Positions 35,774-43,734 of a stretch of DNA of 64,000 nt are shown piece after piece. Below the pieces are notes generated by a model. It was not told where the DNA came from and ran no database searches. It saw only the letters and a list, made by a program, of their open reading frames with translations. The stretch lies in assembly GCF_016907295.1 (NCBI RefSeq), contig NZ_JAFBBR010000001.1, positions 1,302,001 through 1,366,000 on the forward strand. Direction: 5' to 3'. This stretch comes from Microbacterium dextranolyticum (GTDB taxonomy: Bacteria; Actinomycetota; Actinomycetes; Actinomycetales; Microbacteriaceae). Each line of letters opens with the position of its first letter. Position 1 is the first letter of the stretch. The position numbers were made by a program, and so were the translations under genes.

Positions 35774-35796
35774 AGCGTATACGCTATGTGTATAGC
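35774..35796. promoter_or_regulatory. Palindromic promoter/operator of the PadR operon
   Basis: AGCGTATACGCT (35774-35785) is a perfect 12-bp palindrome, followed by ATGTGTATAGCT with the same GTATA word. It lies seven bases upstream of the PadR start, over the likely -10 region, as expected for autoregulation. Confidence 0.5.
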
Positions 35797-36109
35797 TCGC
35801 AAACCGTGAAGGCGAAGACTCCTTTCCTGGCTCGGAGGCGATAGCGGCTGATCGAGTTCAGCTCATTGAATTCGACTCCGAACCGTTTACCCACTCGCAT
35901 GAGGTGCAAGCCCTTGGATCCGATCCTCGCCGTGCTCGGTAGGCGCTCGCAGGCACCGAAATCAGCCGCCTCCACAGGGCGGAGACGTGGCAACATTCTG
36001 GCAACGAACGCTGGCGACAAGACTTTTCGTCTCGCACTCGACGCACTCAGAACCCCTGCAAACACAGGCGAGAGCGCGGTCGGCCACGCCGTTCCGGGGG
36101 AGCCGATTC
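35797..36109. other. Right-end non-coding segment of the element
   Basis: About 310 bases with no convincing gene. An 86-residue plus-strand reading frame at 35866-36126 lacks a ribosome site and has no recognisable content. The segment holds the right arm-type repeats and leads into attR, so it is best read as the attachment-site region. Confidence 0.5.
35988..36005 (+). repeat. Arm-type direct repeats, right end of element
   Basis: TGGCAAC at 35988-35994 and 35999-36005, period 11, as at 23052-23069; a degenerate TGGCGAC follows at 36012-36018. Confidence 0.55.
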
Positions 36110-36155
36110 CCCTCTCACGGCGGTAACGCGGGTTCGAATCCCGCTGGGGTCACCA
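36110..36155 (+). repeat. attR: 46-bp copy of tRNA-Glu 3' end
   Basis: Exact copy of 22932-22977, but preceded by unrelated sequence, so no tRNA can form. It marks the right boundary of the integrated element. Confidence 0.93.
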
Positions 36156-36157
36156 CA

Positions 36158-36187
36158 GAAAGCCCGGTCCACTCGGACCGGGCTTTC
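36158..36187 (+). terminator. Displaced chromosomal tRNA-Glu terminator
   Basis: GAAAGCCCGGTCC-ACTC-GGACCGGGCTTTC, perfect 13-bp stem, directly after attR. Likely the original tRNA-Glu terminator; it now can act for the convergent DUF4349 gene. Confidence 0.8.
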
Positions 36188-36222
36188 GTCGTTCTCGCGT
36201 GACGGCGGCGCGGCGACCGGCG

Positions 36223-37389
36223 TCAGTCGGCGTCGTCGGTCGACGCCGCCCGGCGGGCTCGGCGACGCCGGGCGATGCGGCGGATGCCCCACACCGCCAG
36301 AACCACGATGCCGGCGACGACGAGCCAGGGGAGGAGGAACCCGATCCCGATGACGAGCCCGTTGAGGGTCGCGATCAGACCGTTCCAGCCTGCGGCCAGG
36401 CCGTCGCCGAATCCGGCGGGGTCGGGCGCCGTGGTGGCAGCGGTCTTCTCGACGAGGTTCACGGTGAGGCTCGACATGTCGACCTGGCCGTCGAGCGACG
36501 CGAGCTGCTGGCGCAGGGATTCGAGTTCGGCCTGCCGCTGCGAGAGCGCGCTCTCCGCGGCGATCAGGTCGGCCGTCGATGCGGACTGGCCCATGAGCTC
36601 GGTGAGGCGCGCGACGGATGCCTCGAGCGACGCGACGCGGGCGCGAAGATCGACCGCCTCGGTCGTCACATCGCGGCGATCCACCTGCGAGGCGGTGACC
36701 TCGCCGATGCCGGCGAGGGCATCGATCGTGGTCGAGAGCTTCTCCGAGGGGACGCGCACGCTGATCCACGCACCCGACGGCGGCGGGAACGAACCCGAGA
36801 TCACCAGGCCGTCGCGGCCGGCGCCGCCGGGCACCGCATCGGAGGCATCCGCCCCGCCGCTGAGGCTCAGTGACTCGACGTAGCCTCCGACCGACGTCGC
36901 GCTCGCGGTGACGGCATCGGCGGCGGCTCGGGCATCCGCCACGCGCACGGTCGCGGATGCCGTCGCCGCGATGTCGCGTCCGTCGGCGGTGGTGCGGGCG
37001 CCCGCCCCCGTGCCGATGGCCGCGACGGCAGAGTCGGCGGAGAGGCCTTCATTCACGCCGCTCTCCGGCGCGGTGGATACGCCCGACGTGCCGCGGGTCA
37101 CGCTCGAGCCGAACGACGCGGGTTGCTCGGCGGTCGATACCGCCGACCCGCCCGAGCCGACGACCTGCGGCCCCACGATGGCAGCGATCGCGACGACGGC
37201 GGCGACCGAGGCCGCTCCCATCCAGAGGCGCCCGCGACGGGCGGCACGCGCGCGGCCGCGTTCGGCGTCGGCGAGGGCATCGGCCAGCGTACGGCGACGC
37301 TCCTCCTCGATCCGCGCCATGAGGGCACGCTCCATCTCGTCGACGCGCTGGTCGGACAGCTCGGGCAGAGTGAGGTCGTGGGCGGTCAT
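36223..37389 (-). CDS. DUF4349 membrane protein, putative anti-sigma partner
   Basis: 388 residues. The cytoplasmic N-terminal 60 residues are charged and helical, followed by a membrane helix (GAASVAAVVAIAAIVGPQVV), a Ser/Thr-rich linker, a DUF4349 extracytoplasmic region with VESLSLSGG and SVRVPSEKL, a coiled coil (about 275-325) and a C-terminal membrane helix (IGFLLPWLVVAGIVVLAVW). The start overlaps the stop of the ECF sigma gene, and the charged N-terminus could bind that sigma factor. The anti-sigma role is inferred from context. Confidence 0.82.
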   Translation of the reverse strand: MTAHDLTLPELSDQRVDEMERALMARIEEERRRTLADALADAERGRARAARRGRLWMGAASVAAVVAIAAIVGPQVVGSGGSAVSTAEQPASFGSSVTRGTSGVSTAPESGVNEGLSADSAVAAIGTGAGARTTADGRDIAATASATVRVADARAAADAVTASATSVGGYVESLSLSGGADASDAVPGGAGRDGLVISGSFPPPSGAWISVRVPSEKLSTTIDALAGIGEVTASQVDRRDVTTEAVDLRARVASLEASVARLTELMGQSASTADLIAAESALSQRQAELESLRQQLASLDGQVDMSSLTVNLVEKTAATTAPDPAGFGDGLAAGWNGLIATLNGLVIGIGFLLPWLVVAGIVVLAVWGIRRIARRRRARRAASTDDAD

Positions 37390-37946
37390 GTCCCCTCCGG
37401 TTCGATCGAGGCGCGCAGATGCGTGCGCATGCGGGACAGACGATTGCGGACGACCCCGTGGGTCACCCCGAGGTGCTCCGCGGCCGCGGCGTAGGCATAC
37501 CCCTCGGCCGCGCACAGCCGGAAGATGTCCTGGTCGAGGGGGCTCAGCGCGCTGACCTCGGCGAGGATCCGCTCGACGAGCGCCCCGTCCACGACCTGCT
37601 TCTCGACGTCGACGGTCGCGGGCAGCGTCTCGTCGACCGCGGCAGCCGCGTGCAGGCGGTCGCGTTGCTGTCGCCGGATGCGGTTGGCGCACTGGAAGCG
37701 GCAGATCGTCACGAGCCACGGCAGCAGCGACTCTCCCGCCAGCTCCAGCCCCGGCAGCTTCCGCCAGGCGGCGAGGAACGTCTCCTGCGTCACGTCCTCG
37801 GCGTCGGGTGTCGTTCCCACCAGCGAATGCGCGAGCCAGTAGACGGGCCGCGCATAGGCGCGATAGAGCGTGCGGAACGCGTCGTCGCTGCCGCGCGCAG
37901 CGGCCGCGACGAGTTCCGCATCGCTCGAGAGGGTCGTGTCGGTCAT
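37386..37946 (-). CDS. ECF-type RNA polymerase sigma factor
   Basis: 186 residues. Region 2 is seen in FRTLYRAYARPVYWLAHSLV and DAEDVTQETFLAAWRKLP; region 4 in SALSPLDQDIFRLCAAEGYA and HLGVTHGVVRNRLSRMRTHL. Start ATG at 37946 has GAGGAG seven bases upstream. It is translationally coupled to the DUF4349 membrane protein, a common sigma/anti-sigma layout for envelope stress. Divergent from the riboswitch-terC unit. Confidence 0.93.
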   Translation of the reverse strand: MTDTTLSSDAELVAAAARGSDDAFRTLYRAYARPVYWLAHSLVGTTPDAEDVTQETFLAAWRKLPGLELAGESLLPWLVTICRFQCANRIRRQQRDRLHAAAAVDETLPATVDVEKQVVDGALVERILAEVSALSPLDQDIFRLCAAEGYAYAAAAEHLGVTHGVVRNRLSRMRTHLRASIEPEGT

Positions 37947-38056
37947 GGTCTCCTCGTCCGGTCCCACCCTGCCAGTGTCCGGGGCGGCGTGATCGTCTCG
38001 GATCCGAATCGGCCTTCGCGCCGCGGGTGTACGCGAGACCTGTATCCTTGTGCGAG

Positions 38057-38160
38057 CGAGAGGGAGTATCCCACCTCGCGTGTCCGTCAGTACGGGCCCC
38101 GCCGCCGGGGCTCCGGGCACGCGCCGCCCGGCCGAGGCCGAGACGGGGGAGAGACTTTCG
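38057..38160 (+). ncRNA. yybP-ykoY family (Mn2+) riboswitch
   Basis: Closing helix CGAGAG (38057-38062) pairs with CTTTCG (38155-38160). The 5' side continues into the family GGGAGTA box (38062-38069) and the 3' side is preceded by GAGAGAC. GTCAGTACGG and a strong GC helix lie between. These elements and the position 30 bases upstream of a TerC-family gene match the manganese-sensing yybP-ykoY class, which turns on Mn export genes. Covariance scoring was not possible here. Confidence 0.75.
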
Positions 38161-38189
38161 ACGTTTCGTCACCCTTTCGAAAGGCGCTC

Positions 38190-39260
38190 ATGGAGCTTCC
38201 CGTCTGGTTCGAAGTCGGCTCGCTCGTCGTCCTCGTGCTGATCCTCGTCGGCGACCTGCTGCTGATCCTCAAGCGGCCCCACATCCCCTCCACGAAGGAG
38301 TCGACCCTGTGGGTCGTCTTCTACGTGACCCTCGCCCTCGTCTTCGCGGGGCTCCTGTGGATGTTCGCGGGGCACGAGTACGCCGGACAGTTCATCGCCG
38401 GCTGGCTGACGGAATACAGTCTGTCGATCGACAACCTGTTCGTGTTCGTGCTGATCATGGGCCAGTTCGCGGTGCCGCGCCGCTACCAGCAGGAAGTGCT
38501 GATGGTCGGCATCATCATCGCGCTCGTCCTGCGGGGGCTGTTCATCCTCGCGGGCGCTGCGATCATCGAGCAGTTCAGCTGGGTGTTCTTCATCTTCGGT
38601 GCCTTCCTCATCTGGACGGCGTGGCGTCAGGCGTTCCCGCGCGGCGACCACGACGACGATGTGAAGCAGGAGTCGTTCATCGTCCGGACGCTGCGCCGCA
38701 TGGTCGACATCAGCGACGACTACGACGGTGCCAAGGTGCGCACGGTCGTGAACGGCCGGAAGATCTTCACTCCGATGATCATCGTGTTCGCGGCGATCGG
38801 CATGACCGATCTGCTGTTCGCGATCGATTCGATCCCCGCGATCTTCGGCATCACCCAGAACCCGTTCATCGTGTTCACCGCGAACCTCTTCGCCCTGATG
38901 GGCCTGCGTCAGCTGTACTTCCTGCTCGGCGACCTGCTCGATCGCCTGAAGTACCTCCACTACGGCATCGCGTTCATCCTCGCCTTCATCGGTGTGAAGC
39001 TCTTCCTCCATGCCATGCACGTCAACGAGCTGCCCTTCATCAACGGCGGGCAGCACATCGACTGGGCGCCCGAGATCTCCACCTGGACCTCGCTCGCGGT
39101 GATCGTCGCCTCGATGGCCGTCGCCACCATCGCGAGTCTCGTCGCGTCCTCGCGCGAGCGCCGTGCCGCGCCGGTGGATGCCTCGCCGACCACTCCGGGC
39201 GCCGCGGCGCAGGCCGTGGCCGACGAGAAGGGCACCCCGCCCACGGTCGACGGGCGCTGA
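38190..39260 (+). CDS. TerC/Alx-family membrane protein, putative Mn2+ exporter
   Basis: 356 residues with about nine membrane helices. Family motifs are EYSLSIDNLFVFVLIMGQF and GMTDLLFAIDSIPAIFGITQ, whose acidic residues in membrane helices likely bind metal, plus LRQLYFLLGDLLDRLKYLHYG. TerC/Alx proteins export manganese, often to metallate secreted enzymes. Start ATG at 38190 chosen: AAAGGCG lies just upstream and the riboswitch ends 30 bases before it. The cytosolic tail (about 315-356) is low complexity. Confidence 0.92.
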   Translation: MELPVWFEVGSLVVLVLILVGDLLLILKRPHIPSTKESTLWVVFYVTLALVFAGLLWMFAGHEYAGQFIAGWLTEYSLSIDNLFVFVLIMGQFAVPRRYQQEVLMVGIIIALVLRGLFILAGAAIIEQFSWVFFIFGAFLIWTAWRQAFPRGDHDDDVKQESFIVRTLRRMVDISDDYDGAKVRTVVNGRKIFTPMIIVFAAIGMTDLLFAIDSIPAIFGITQNPFIVFTANLFALMGLRQLYFLLGDLLDRLKYLHYGIAFILAFIGVKLFLHAMHVNELPFINGGQHIDWAPEISTWTSLAVIVASMAVATIASLVASSRERRAAPVDASPTTPGAAAQAVADEKGTPPTVDGR

Positions 39261-39271
39261 CCGTCGGATTC

Positions 39272-39300
39272 GGCGGGGGCCGCGATCGTGCGGCCGCCGC
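39272..39300 (+). terminator. Candidate terminator after terC
   Basis: GC-rich hairpin GGGGCCGC-GATC-GTGCGGCC extended by GGCGG/CCGCC, 11 bases after the stop codon and just before the leuC leader. Confidence 0.55.
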
Positions 39301-39301
39301 C

Positions 39302-39328
39302 GCACCCGGTGGTAGTCTGACCGGGTGC
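39302..39328 (+). promoter_or_regulatory. leuC promoter region with flanking dyad
   Basis: GCACCCGGT (39302-39310) and ACCGGGTGC (39320-39328) form a perfect 9-bp dyad around a TAGTCT -10-like hexamer (39313-39318). Transcription starting about seven bases later would begin at the GTG of the leader peptide. The dyad could be an operator. Confidence 0.5.
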
Positions 39329-39375
39329 GGATCGCCCTTCTTCTCCTTAGCGGCCGCGACGAGACCTCGTTCTGA
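39325..39375 (+). CDS. leuC leader peptide (Leu-rich attenuator)
   Basis: 16-codon reading frame GTG...TGA encoding MRIALLLLSGRDETSF. Four consecutive leucine codons read CTT CTT CTC CTT; CTT is rare in this high-GC genome, which raises the signal. The reading frame ends inside the loop of a hairpin (39355-39391), 63 bases before leuC. This fits ribosome-mediated attenuation of leucine biosynthesis. The GTG probably lies at the 5' end of the mRNA. Confidence 0.72.
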   Translation: MRIALLLLSGRDETSF

Positions 39376-39391
39376 GCCCGTCCTCGTCGCG
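39355..39391 (+). terminator. Attenuator hairpin in the leuC leader
   Basis: CGCGACGAG (39355-39363) pairs with CTCGTCGCG (39383-39391), perfect 9 bp. The 5' arm is part of the leader peptide frame, so ribosome stalling at the Leu codons would change its folding. Confidence 0.6.
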
Positions 39392-39438
39392 GAGTTCGCC
39401 CTGGGCGCGACCCACATCTTCTGGAGAACGAGACAGAC

Positions 39439-40878
39439 ATGAGCACATCCATTCCCGACCGTCCGCGCACTCTCGCCGAGAAGGTCTGGGACGACCACCT
39501 CGTCGTCAAAGGCGAGAACGGCGAGCCCGACCTGATCTACATCGACCTGCACCTGGTGCACGAGGTCACGAGCCCGCAGGCCTTCGACGGTCTGCGCGCC
39601 GAGGGTCGGCCCGTGCGCCGGCTCGACCTGACGATCGCCACCGAGGACCACAACACCCCGACGCTCGAGATCGACAAGCCGATCGCCGATCTGACGAGCC
39701 GCACGCAGATCGAGACGCTGCGCCGCAACGCCGCGGAGTTCGGCGTGCGCCTGCACTCGCTGGGTGATAAGGAGCAGGGCATCGTCCACGTCGTCGGCCC
39801 CCAGCTGGGGCTCACGATGCCGGGGATCACCGTCGTCTGCGGCGACTCGCACACCTCCACCCACGGCGCCTTCGGGTCGATGGCCTTCGGCATCGGCACG
39901 AGCGAGGTCGAGCACGTCATGGCGACCCAGACGCTGCCGCTCAAGCCCTTCAAGACCATGGCGATCACCGTCGAGGGCGAGCTGAAGCCCGGTGTCACGG
40001 CGAAGGACATCATCCTCGCGATCATCGCCGAGATCGGTGCCAACGGCGGTCAGGGCTACGTGCTCGAGTTCCGCGGCAGCGCGATCCGCTCCCTCTCGAT
40101 GGAGGGCCGGATGACGATGTGCAACATGTCGATCGAGGCGGGTGCCCGCGCCGGCATGATCGCGCCCGACGAGACGACCTTCGCCTACGTGCAGGGGCGG
40201 CCCCATGCCCCGACCGGCCAGGACTGGGACGATGCCGTCGCCTATTGGCGCACGCTCCCGTCTGACGAGGGCGCGGTCTACGACGCCGAGGTCTTCCTCG
40301 ACGCGAACGAGCTCGAGCCGTTCGTCACGTGGGGCACGAACCCCGGCCAGGGGGTGTCGCTGAGTGCGTCCGTGCCCGACCCGGCCTCGTTCACCGATCC
40401 GAATGAGCGCGCTGCCGCCGAGCGTGCGCTCGAGTACATGGACCTCGAAGCCGGCACGCCGCTGAAGGACGTCGCCGTCGACGCCGTGTTCATGGGGTCC
40501 TGCACCAACAGTCGCATCGAAGATCTGCGCGCGTTCGCGTCGGTGATCGAGGGGCGCACGAAGGCCGACGGCGTCCGCGTCATGGTCGTGCCGGGGTCCG
40601 CGCGCGTGCGACTCGAGGCCGAGGCCGAGGGCCTCGACAAGGTGTTCACGGACTTCGGCGCCGAGTGGCGTTTCGCCGGGTGCTCGATGTGCCTGGGCAT
40701 GAACCCCGACCAGCTCGCTCCGGGGGAGCGCTGCGCCTCGACGAGCAATCGCAACTTCGAGGGACGTCAGGGCAAGGGCGGTCGCACCCACCTGGTGTCA
40801 CCGCTCGTCGCGGCCGCGACCGCGGTGCTCGGCCGGTTGGCGAGTCCGAGCGACCTGGCGCAGAAGGTGGAGGCCTGA
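39439..40878 (+). CDS. leuC: 3-isopropylmalate dehydratase large subunit
   Basis: 479-residue aconitase-family enzyme that isomerises 2- and 3-isopropylmalate in leucine synthesis with LeuD. The [4Fe-4S] ligands are Cys in [11 protein letters not shown] and the pair in [24 protein letters not shown] is the family signature. TGGAGAAC lies upstream of the ATG. It stands two bases before leuD, and a Leu-rich leader peptide precedes it, which points to control by leucyl-tRNA charging. No LtbR-type regulator adjoins. Confidence 0.97.
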   Translation: MSTSIPDRPRTLAEKVWDDHLVVKGENGEPDLIYIDLHLVHEVTSPQAFDGLRAEGRPVRRLDLTIATEDHNTPTLEIDKPIADLTSRTQIETLRRNAAEFGVRLHSLGDKEQGIVHVVGPQLGLTMPGITVVCGDSHTSTHGAFGSMAFGIGTSEVEHVMATQTLPLKPFKTMAITVEGELKPGVTAKDIILAIIAEIGANGGQGYVLEFRGSAIRSLSMEGRMTMCNMSIEAGARAGMIAPDETTFAYVQGRPHAPTGQDWDDAVAYWRTLPSDEGAVYDAEVFLDANELEPFVTWGTNPGQGVSLSASVPDPASFTDPNERAAAERALEYMDLEAGTPLKDVAVDAVFMGSCTNSRIEDLRAFASVIEGRTKADGVRVMVVPGSARVRLEAEAEGLDKVFTDFGAEWRFAGCSMCLGMNPDQLAPGERCASTSNRNFEGRQGKGGRTHLVSPLVAAATAVLGRLASPSDLAQKVEA

Positions 40879-40879
40879 C

Positions 40880-41476
40880 ATGGAGAAGTTCACGACGCAC
40901 ACCGGTGTGGCCGCGCCTCTGCAGCGCTCCGCCGTCGACACCGACCAGATCATCCCCGCCGTCTACCTCAAGCGGGTGACCAAGACCGGGTTCGACGACG
41001 CTCTCTTCGCGAACTGGCGGCAAGACCCCGAGTTCGTGCTGAACCAGCCGGCGTACGCGGGGGCATCCATCCTCGTCGCCGGTCCCGACTTCGGCACGGG
41101 TTCGAGCCGCGAGCACGCGGTGTGGGCGCTGCGCGACTACGGCTTCCGGGTCGTGCTGAGCCCGAAGTTCGCCGACATCTTCCGCGGCAACGCGGGCAAG
41201 CAGGGTCTCGTCACCGGTGTCGTCTCGGAAGAGGGCATCGAGGCGCTGTGGGCGGCGATCACCGCCGACCCGGGCGCCGCGATGACGGTCGACCTGGTGG
41301 AGCGCACGGCGCGCATCGGCGACCTCAGCCTCGCTTTCGACATCGACGATTACACTAGGTGGCGGCTCCTCGAAGGGCTCGACGACATCGGGCTCACCCT
41401 GCGCAACGAAGACAAGATCTCGCAGTTCGAGGCGCGCCGAGAGGCGTGGCGGCCGCGGACGATCCCCGTTCGCTAG
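40880..41476 (+). CDS. leuD: 3-isopropylmalate dehydratase small subunit
   Basis: 198-residue partner of LeuC, the swivelling domain of the dehydratase. Opens [26 protein letters not shown], given here in part, with substrate-binding motif [17 protein letters not shown]. Directly follows leuC with ATG one base after its stop. Complete length. A TAGACA-like promoter for murA may lie after it, but the gap to murA is only 68 bases. Confidence 0.97.
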   Translation: MEKFTTHTGVAAPLQRSAVDTDQIIPAVYLKRVTKTGFDDALFANWRQDPEFVLNQPAYAGASILVAGPDFGTGSSREHAVWALRDYGFRVVLSPKFADIFRGNAGKQGLVTGVVSEEGIEALWAAITADPGAAMTVDLVERTARIGDLSLAFDIDDYTRWRLLEGLDDIGLTLRNEDKISQFEARREAWRPRTIPVR

Positions 41477-41544
41477 CCCGAGCCCGGCGCCCCGCACCCG
41501 GGGACACCCAGGCCCGCCCTCGAGATACAAGTGAGGTTCGATCG

Positions 41545-42921
41545 ATGAACACCCTCGTCAACGACGCATCGTCCGCGAACGGCGACACCGACCACGACAG
41601 TGCCGAGCACGTCGATCAGGTCCTGACGATCCGCGGCGGGCATCCCCTCGTGGGGCGCGTCGAGGTCAAGGGCGCGAAGAACCTCGCGACGAAGGCGATG
41701 GTGGCCTCACTCCTCGGCGAGACCGAGAGCGTGCTGCGCGACGTGCCCGACATCAGCGACGTGCAGGTCGTGCGCTCGCTGCTCGAGGTGCACGGGGTGC
41801 TCGTGAACGACGACGAGGACGGCGTGCTGCGCCTCGACCCGCGCGGGGCCGTCTCCGCGCACATGGAGGAGATCGACGCCCACGCCGGCGCATCGCGCAT
41901 TCCGATCCTGTTCTGCGGACCGCTGCTGCACCTGCTCGGCCAGGCGTTCATCCCGGACCTCGGCGGATGCCGCATCGGCGACCGTCCGATCGACTTCCAC
42001 CTCAACGCGCTGCGCGCGTTCGGCGCGACCGTCGACAAGCTGCCCAGCGGCATCCGTCTGTCCGCTCCGGAGGGTCTCCACGGCGCGAACATCACGCTGC
42101 CCTACCCGAGCGTCGGCGCGACCGAGCAGGTGCTGCTCACCGCCGTGCGGGCCAAGGGCACGACGGAGCTGCGGAATGCCGCGATCGAGCCGGAGATCAT
42201 GGACCTGATCGCCGTCCTGCAGAAGATGGGCGCGATCATCTCCTACGAACCGAACCGCGTCATCTTCATCGAGGGTGTCGATTCGCTGCGCGGCTACGAC
42301 CACCGGTGCATCTTCGACCGCAACGAAGCCGCCTCGTGGGCGTGCGCGGCGCTCGCGACCGACGGTGACATCTTCGTCGGCGGCGCCAAGCAGCCCGAGA
42401 TGCTGACCTTCCTGAACGTGTTCCGCAAGGCCGGCGGTGATTTCGACATCGAGGAGGACGGCATCCGGTTCCGCCGCGGCGGCGACGTCAAGCCGGTCGT
42501 CGTCGAGACCGACGTGCACCCCGGCTTCATGACCGACTGGCAGCAGCCGCTCATCGTCGCCCTCACGCAGGCGCACGGCACCTCCACCGTCCACGAGACC
42601 GTGTACGAGAACCGGCTCGGGTTCACCGAGGCGCTCAACAAGATGGGCGCCGACATCGTCGTGCACCCCGAGGGCATCGCGAGCCCCGATCGGCGCGTCG
42701 CTCGGCGTGCGCTCGAGCAGGCCGCCGTCATCACCGGTCCCACTCCGCTCCATGGAGCGGACGTGGTCGTGCCCGACCTCCGCGGCGGATACAGCTACGT
42801 CATCGCCGCGCTCGCCGCCGAAGGAGAGTCGACCGTGCGCAACGTCGAGATCATCCGCCGCGGGTACGAGAAGTTCTTCGACAAGCTCACCGCCCTCGGC
42901 GCCGACTTCCGCGTGTCGTGA
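41545..42921 (+). CDS. murA: UDP-N-acetylglucosamine 1-carboxyvinyltransferase
   Basis: 458-residue enzyme of the first committed step of peptidoglycan synthesis, adding enolpyruvate to UDP-GlcNAc. The KGAKN motif near the N-terminus, the catalytic-loop cysteine in GGCRIGDRP and PSVGATEQVL are present. The N-terminal 30 residues are an acidic extension. Start ATG at 41545 chosen because GTGAGGT precedes it and the frame upstream overlaps leuD. Its stop overlaps the start of the acyltransferase gene. The retained cysteine suggests fosfomycin sensitivity of this target. Confidence 0.95.
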   Translation: MNTLVNDASSANGDTDHDSAEHVDQVLTIRGGHPLVGRVEVKGAKNLATKAMVASLLGETESVLRDVPDISDVQVVRSLLEVHGVLVNDDEDGVLRLDPRGAVSAHMEEIDAHAGASRIPILFCGPLLHLLGQAFIPDLGGCRIGDRPIDFHLNALRAFGATVDKLPSGIRLSAPEGLHGANITLPYPSVGATEQVLLTAVRAKGTTELRNAAIEPEIMDLIAVLQKMGAIISYEPNRVIFIEGVDSLRGYDHRCIFDRNEAASWACAALATDGDIFVGGAKQPEMLTFLNVFRKAGGDFDIEEDGIRFRRGGDVKPVVVETDVHPGFMTDWQQPLIVALTQAHGTSTVHETVYENRLGFTEALNKMGADIVVHPEGIASPDRRVARRALEQAAVITGPTPLHGADVVVPDLRGGYSYVIAALAAEGESTVRNVEIIRRGYEKFFDKLTALGADFRVS

Positions 42922-43712
42922 TGACGACCGCCCCGCGCCCTGCCCGTCGGCGCGCCTCCGCCGAGAAGACCCGGCCGAGCGTCTTCTGGCCGGCCGCGGC
43001 GATCGTGGTGCCCCTCACCGGCCTCCTCGCGAAGATCGAGGTCTCCGGCGTCGAGAACCTGCCGCTCGAGGGTCCGTACGTCCTCGCGCCGAACCACTAC
43101 AGCGAGTTCGATCCGGTCATCATCGCCGTCGCGACGTGGCGCATGGGTCGGGCGCCGCGCTTCATGGCGAAAGAGAGCCTCTTCAGGGTTCCGGTGCTGG
43201 GGGCCCTCCTGCGGGCGACGGGCATGGTTCCGGTCGCGCGGGCTTCGTCCGCCGCGGCCGCGAAGCAGACCATCGCGCAGGCGGAGGCCCTCGTCGAACA
43301 CGGCCGCGGTGTGATCGTCTACCCGGAGGGCACCCTCACCCGCGATCCCGAACTGTGGCCGATGCGCGGCAAGACCGGCGCCGTGCGCCTGGCCCTCGAA
43401 GGCGGCATCCCCGTCATCCCGATGGCCACCTGGGGCGTGCAGGGCATCCTGCCCCGGTACGGCAAGCTCAGCCTGTGGCCGTTGCGCAAGCGCGTGACGG
43501 TGCGGGTCGGCCCGCCGGTCGACCTCGAGGCCTATCGTCCCGCATCGGGAGCCGTCGTGGGCGGCGCGAACCTGGTCGCGGCGACCGACGTCGTCATGGG
43601 GGCGGTTTCGGGCCTGCTGGGCGAGCTGCGCGGCGAACAGCCGCCCGCAGAACGCTGGAATCCCGCCTCTCACGGCCAGAGCGAGACGGGGCGCCTTGAC
43701 TCCGAGAGCTGA
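42921..43712 (+). CDS. plsC: 1-acyl-sn-glycerol-3-phosphate acyltransferase
   Basis: 263-residue PlsC-type acyltransferase that makes phosphatidate. Motif I NHYSEFD (HX4D), motif II-like RFMAKESLF, and motif III YPEGTLTRD are present. ATG overlaps the murA stop (TGATG); an in-frame GTG lies one codon before. The C-terminus is unconserved and Glu/Ser-rich. Operon with gpsA, which supplies glycerol 3-phosphate for the same pathway. Confidence 0.92.
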   Translation: MTTAPRPARRRASAEKTRPSVFWPAAAIVVPLTGLLAKIEVSGVENLPLEGPYVLAPNHYSEFDPVIIAVATWRMGRAPRFMAKESLFRVPVLGALLRATGMVPVARASSAAAAKQTIAQAEALVEHGRGVIVYPEGTLTRDPELWPMRGKTGAVRLALEGGIPVIPMATWGVQGILPRYGKLSLWPLRKRVTVRVGPPVDLEAYRPASGAVVGGANLVAATDVVMGAVSGLLGELRGEQPPAERWNPASHGQSETGRLDSES

Positions 43713-43734
43713 CGGTCGCCGCGGCGACACCGGC

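Larger units (their letters stand above)
22932..36155. mobile_element. Integrative mobilisable element in tRNA-Glu (about 13.2 kb)
   Basis: Bounded by a perfect 46-bp direct repeat that is the 3' half of tRNA-Glu; repeat-to-repeat distance is 13,178 bases. In order it contains int, an xis-like gene, an HTH protein, a toxin-antitoxin pair, a MobF relaxase-helicase and a five-gene PadR-ABC cargo operon. No type IV secretion, TraB/FtsK or replication-initiation gene is recognised, so it would need a helper for transfer. Fresh terminators lie after both tRNA-end copies: one from the element (22982-23009), the other the presumed original chromosomal terminator (36158-36187). Several stretches are visibly more AT-rich than the flanks. 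Confidence 0.9.

Noticed and set aside
35866..36126. An 86-codon plus-strand frame near attR
   Set aside because: Runs into the att repeat, lacks a ribosome site and resembles no family; more likely attachment-site DNA.
36110..36155. Second tRNA-Glu gene
   Set aside because: Only the 3' 46 bases are present; no D-arm or 5' acceptor strand upstream, so it is an att copy.
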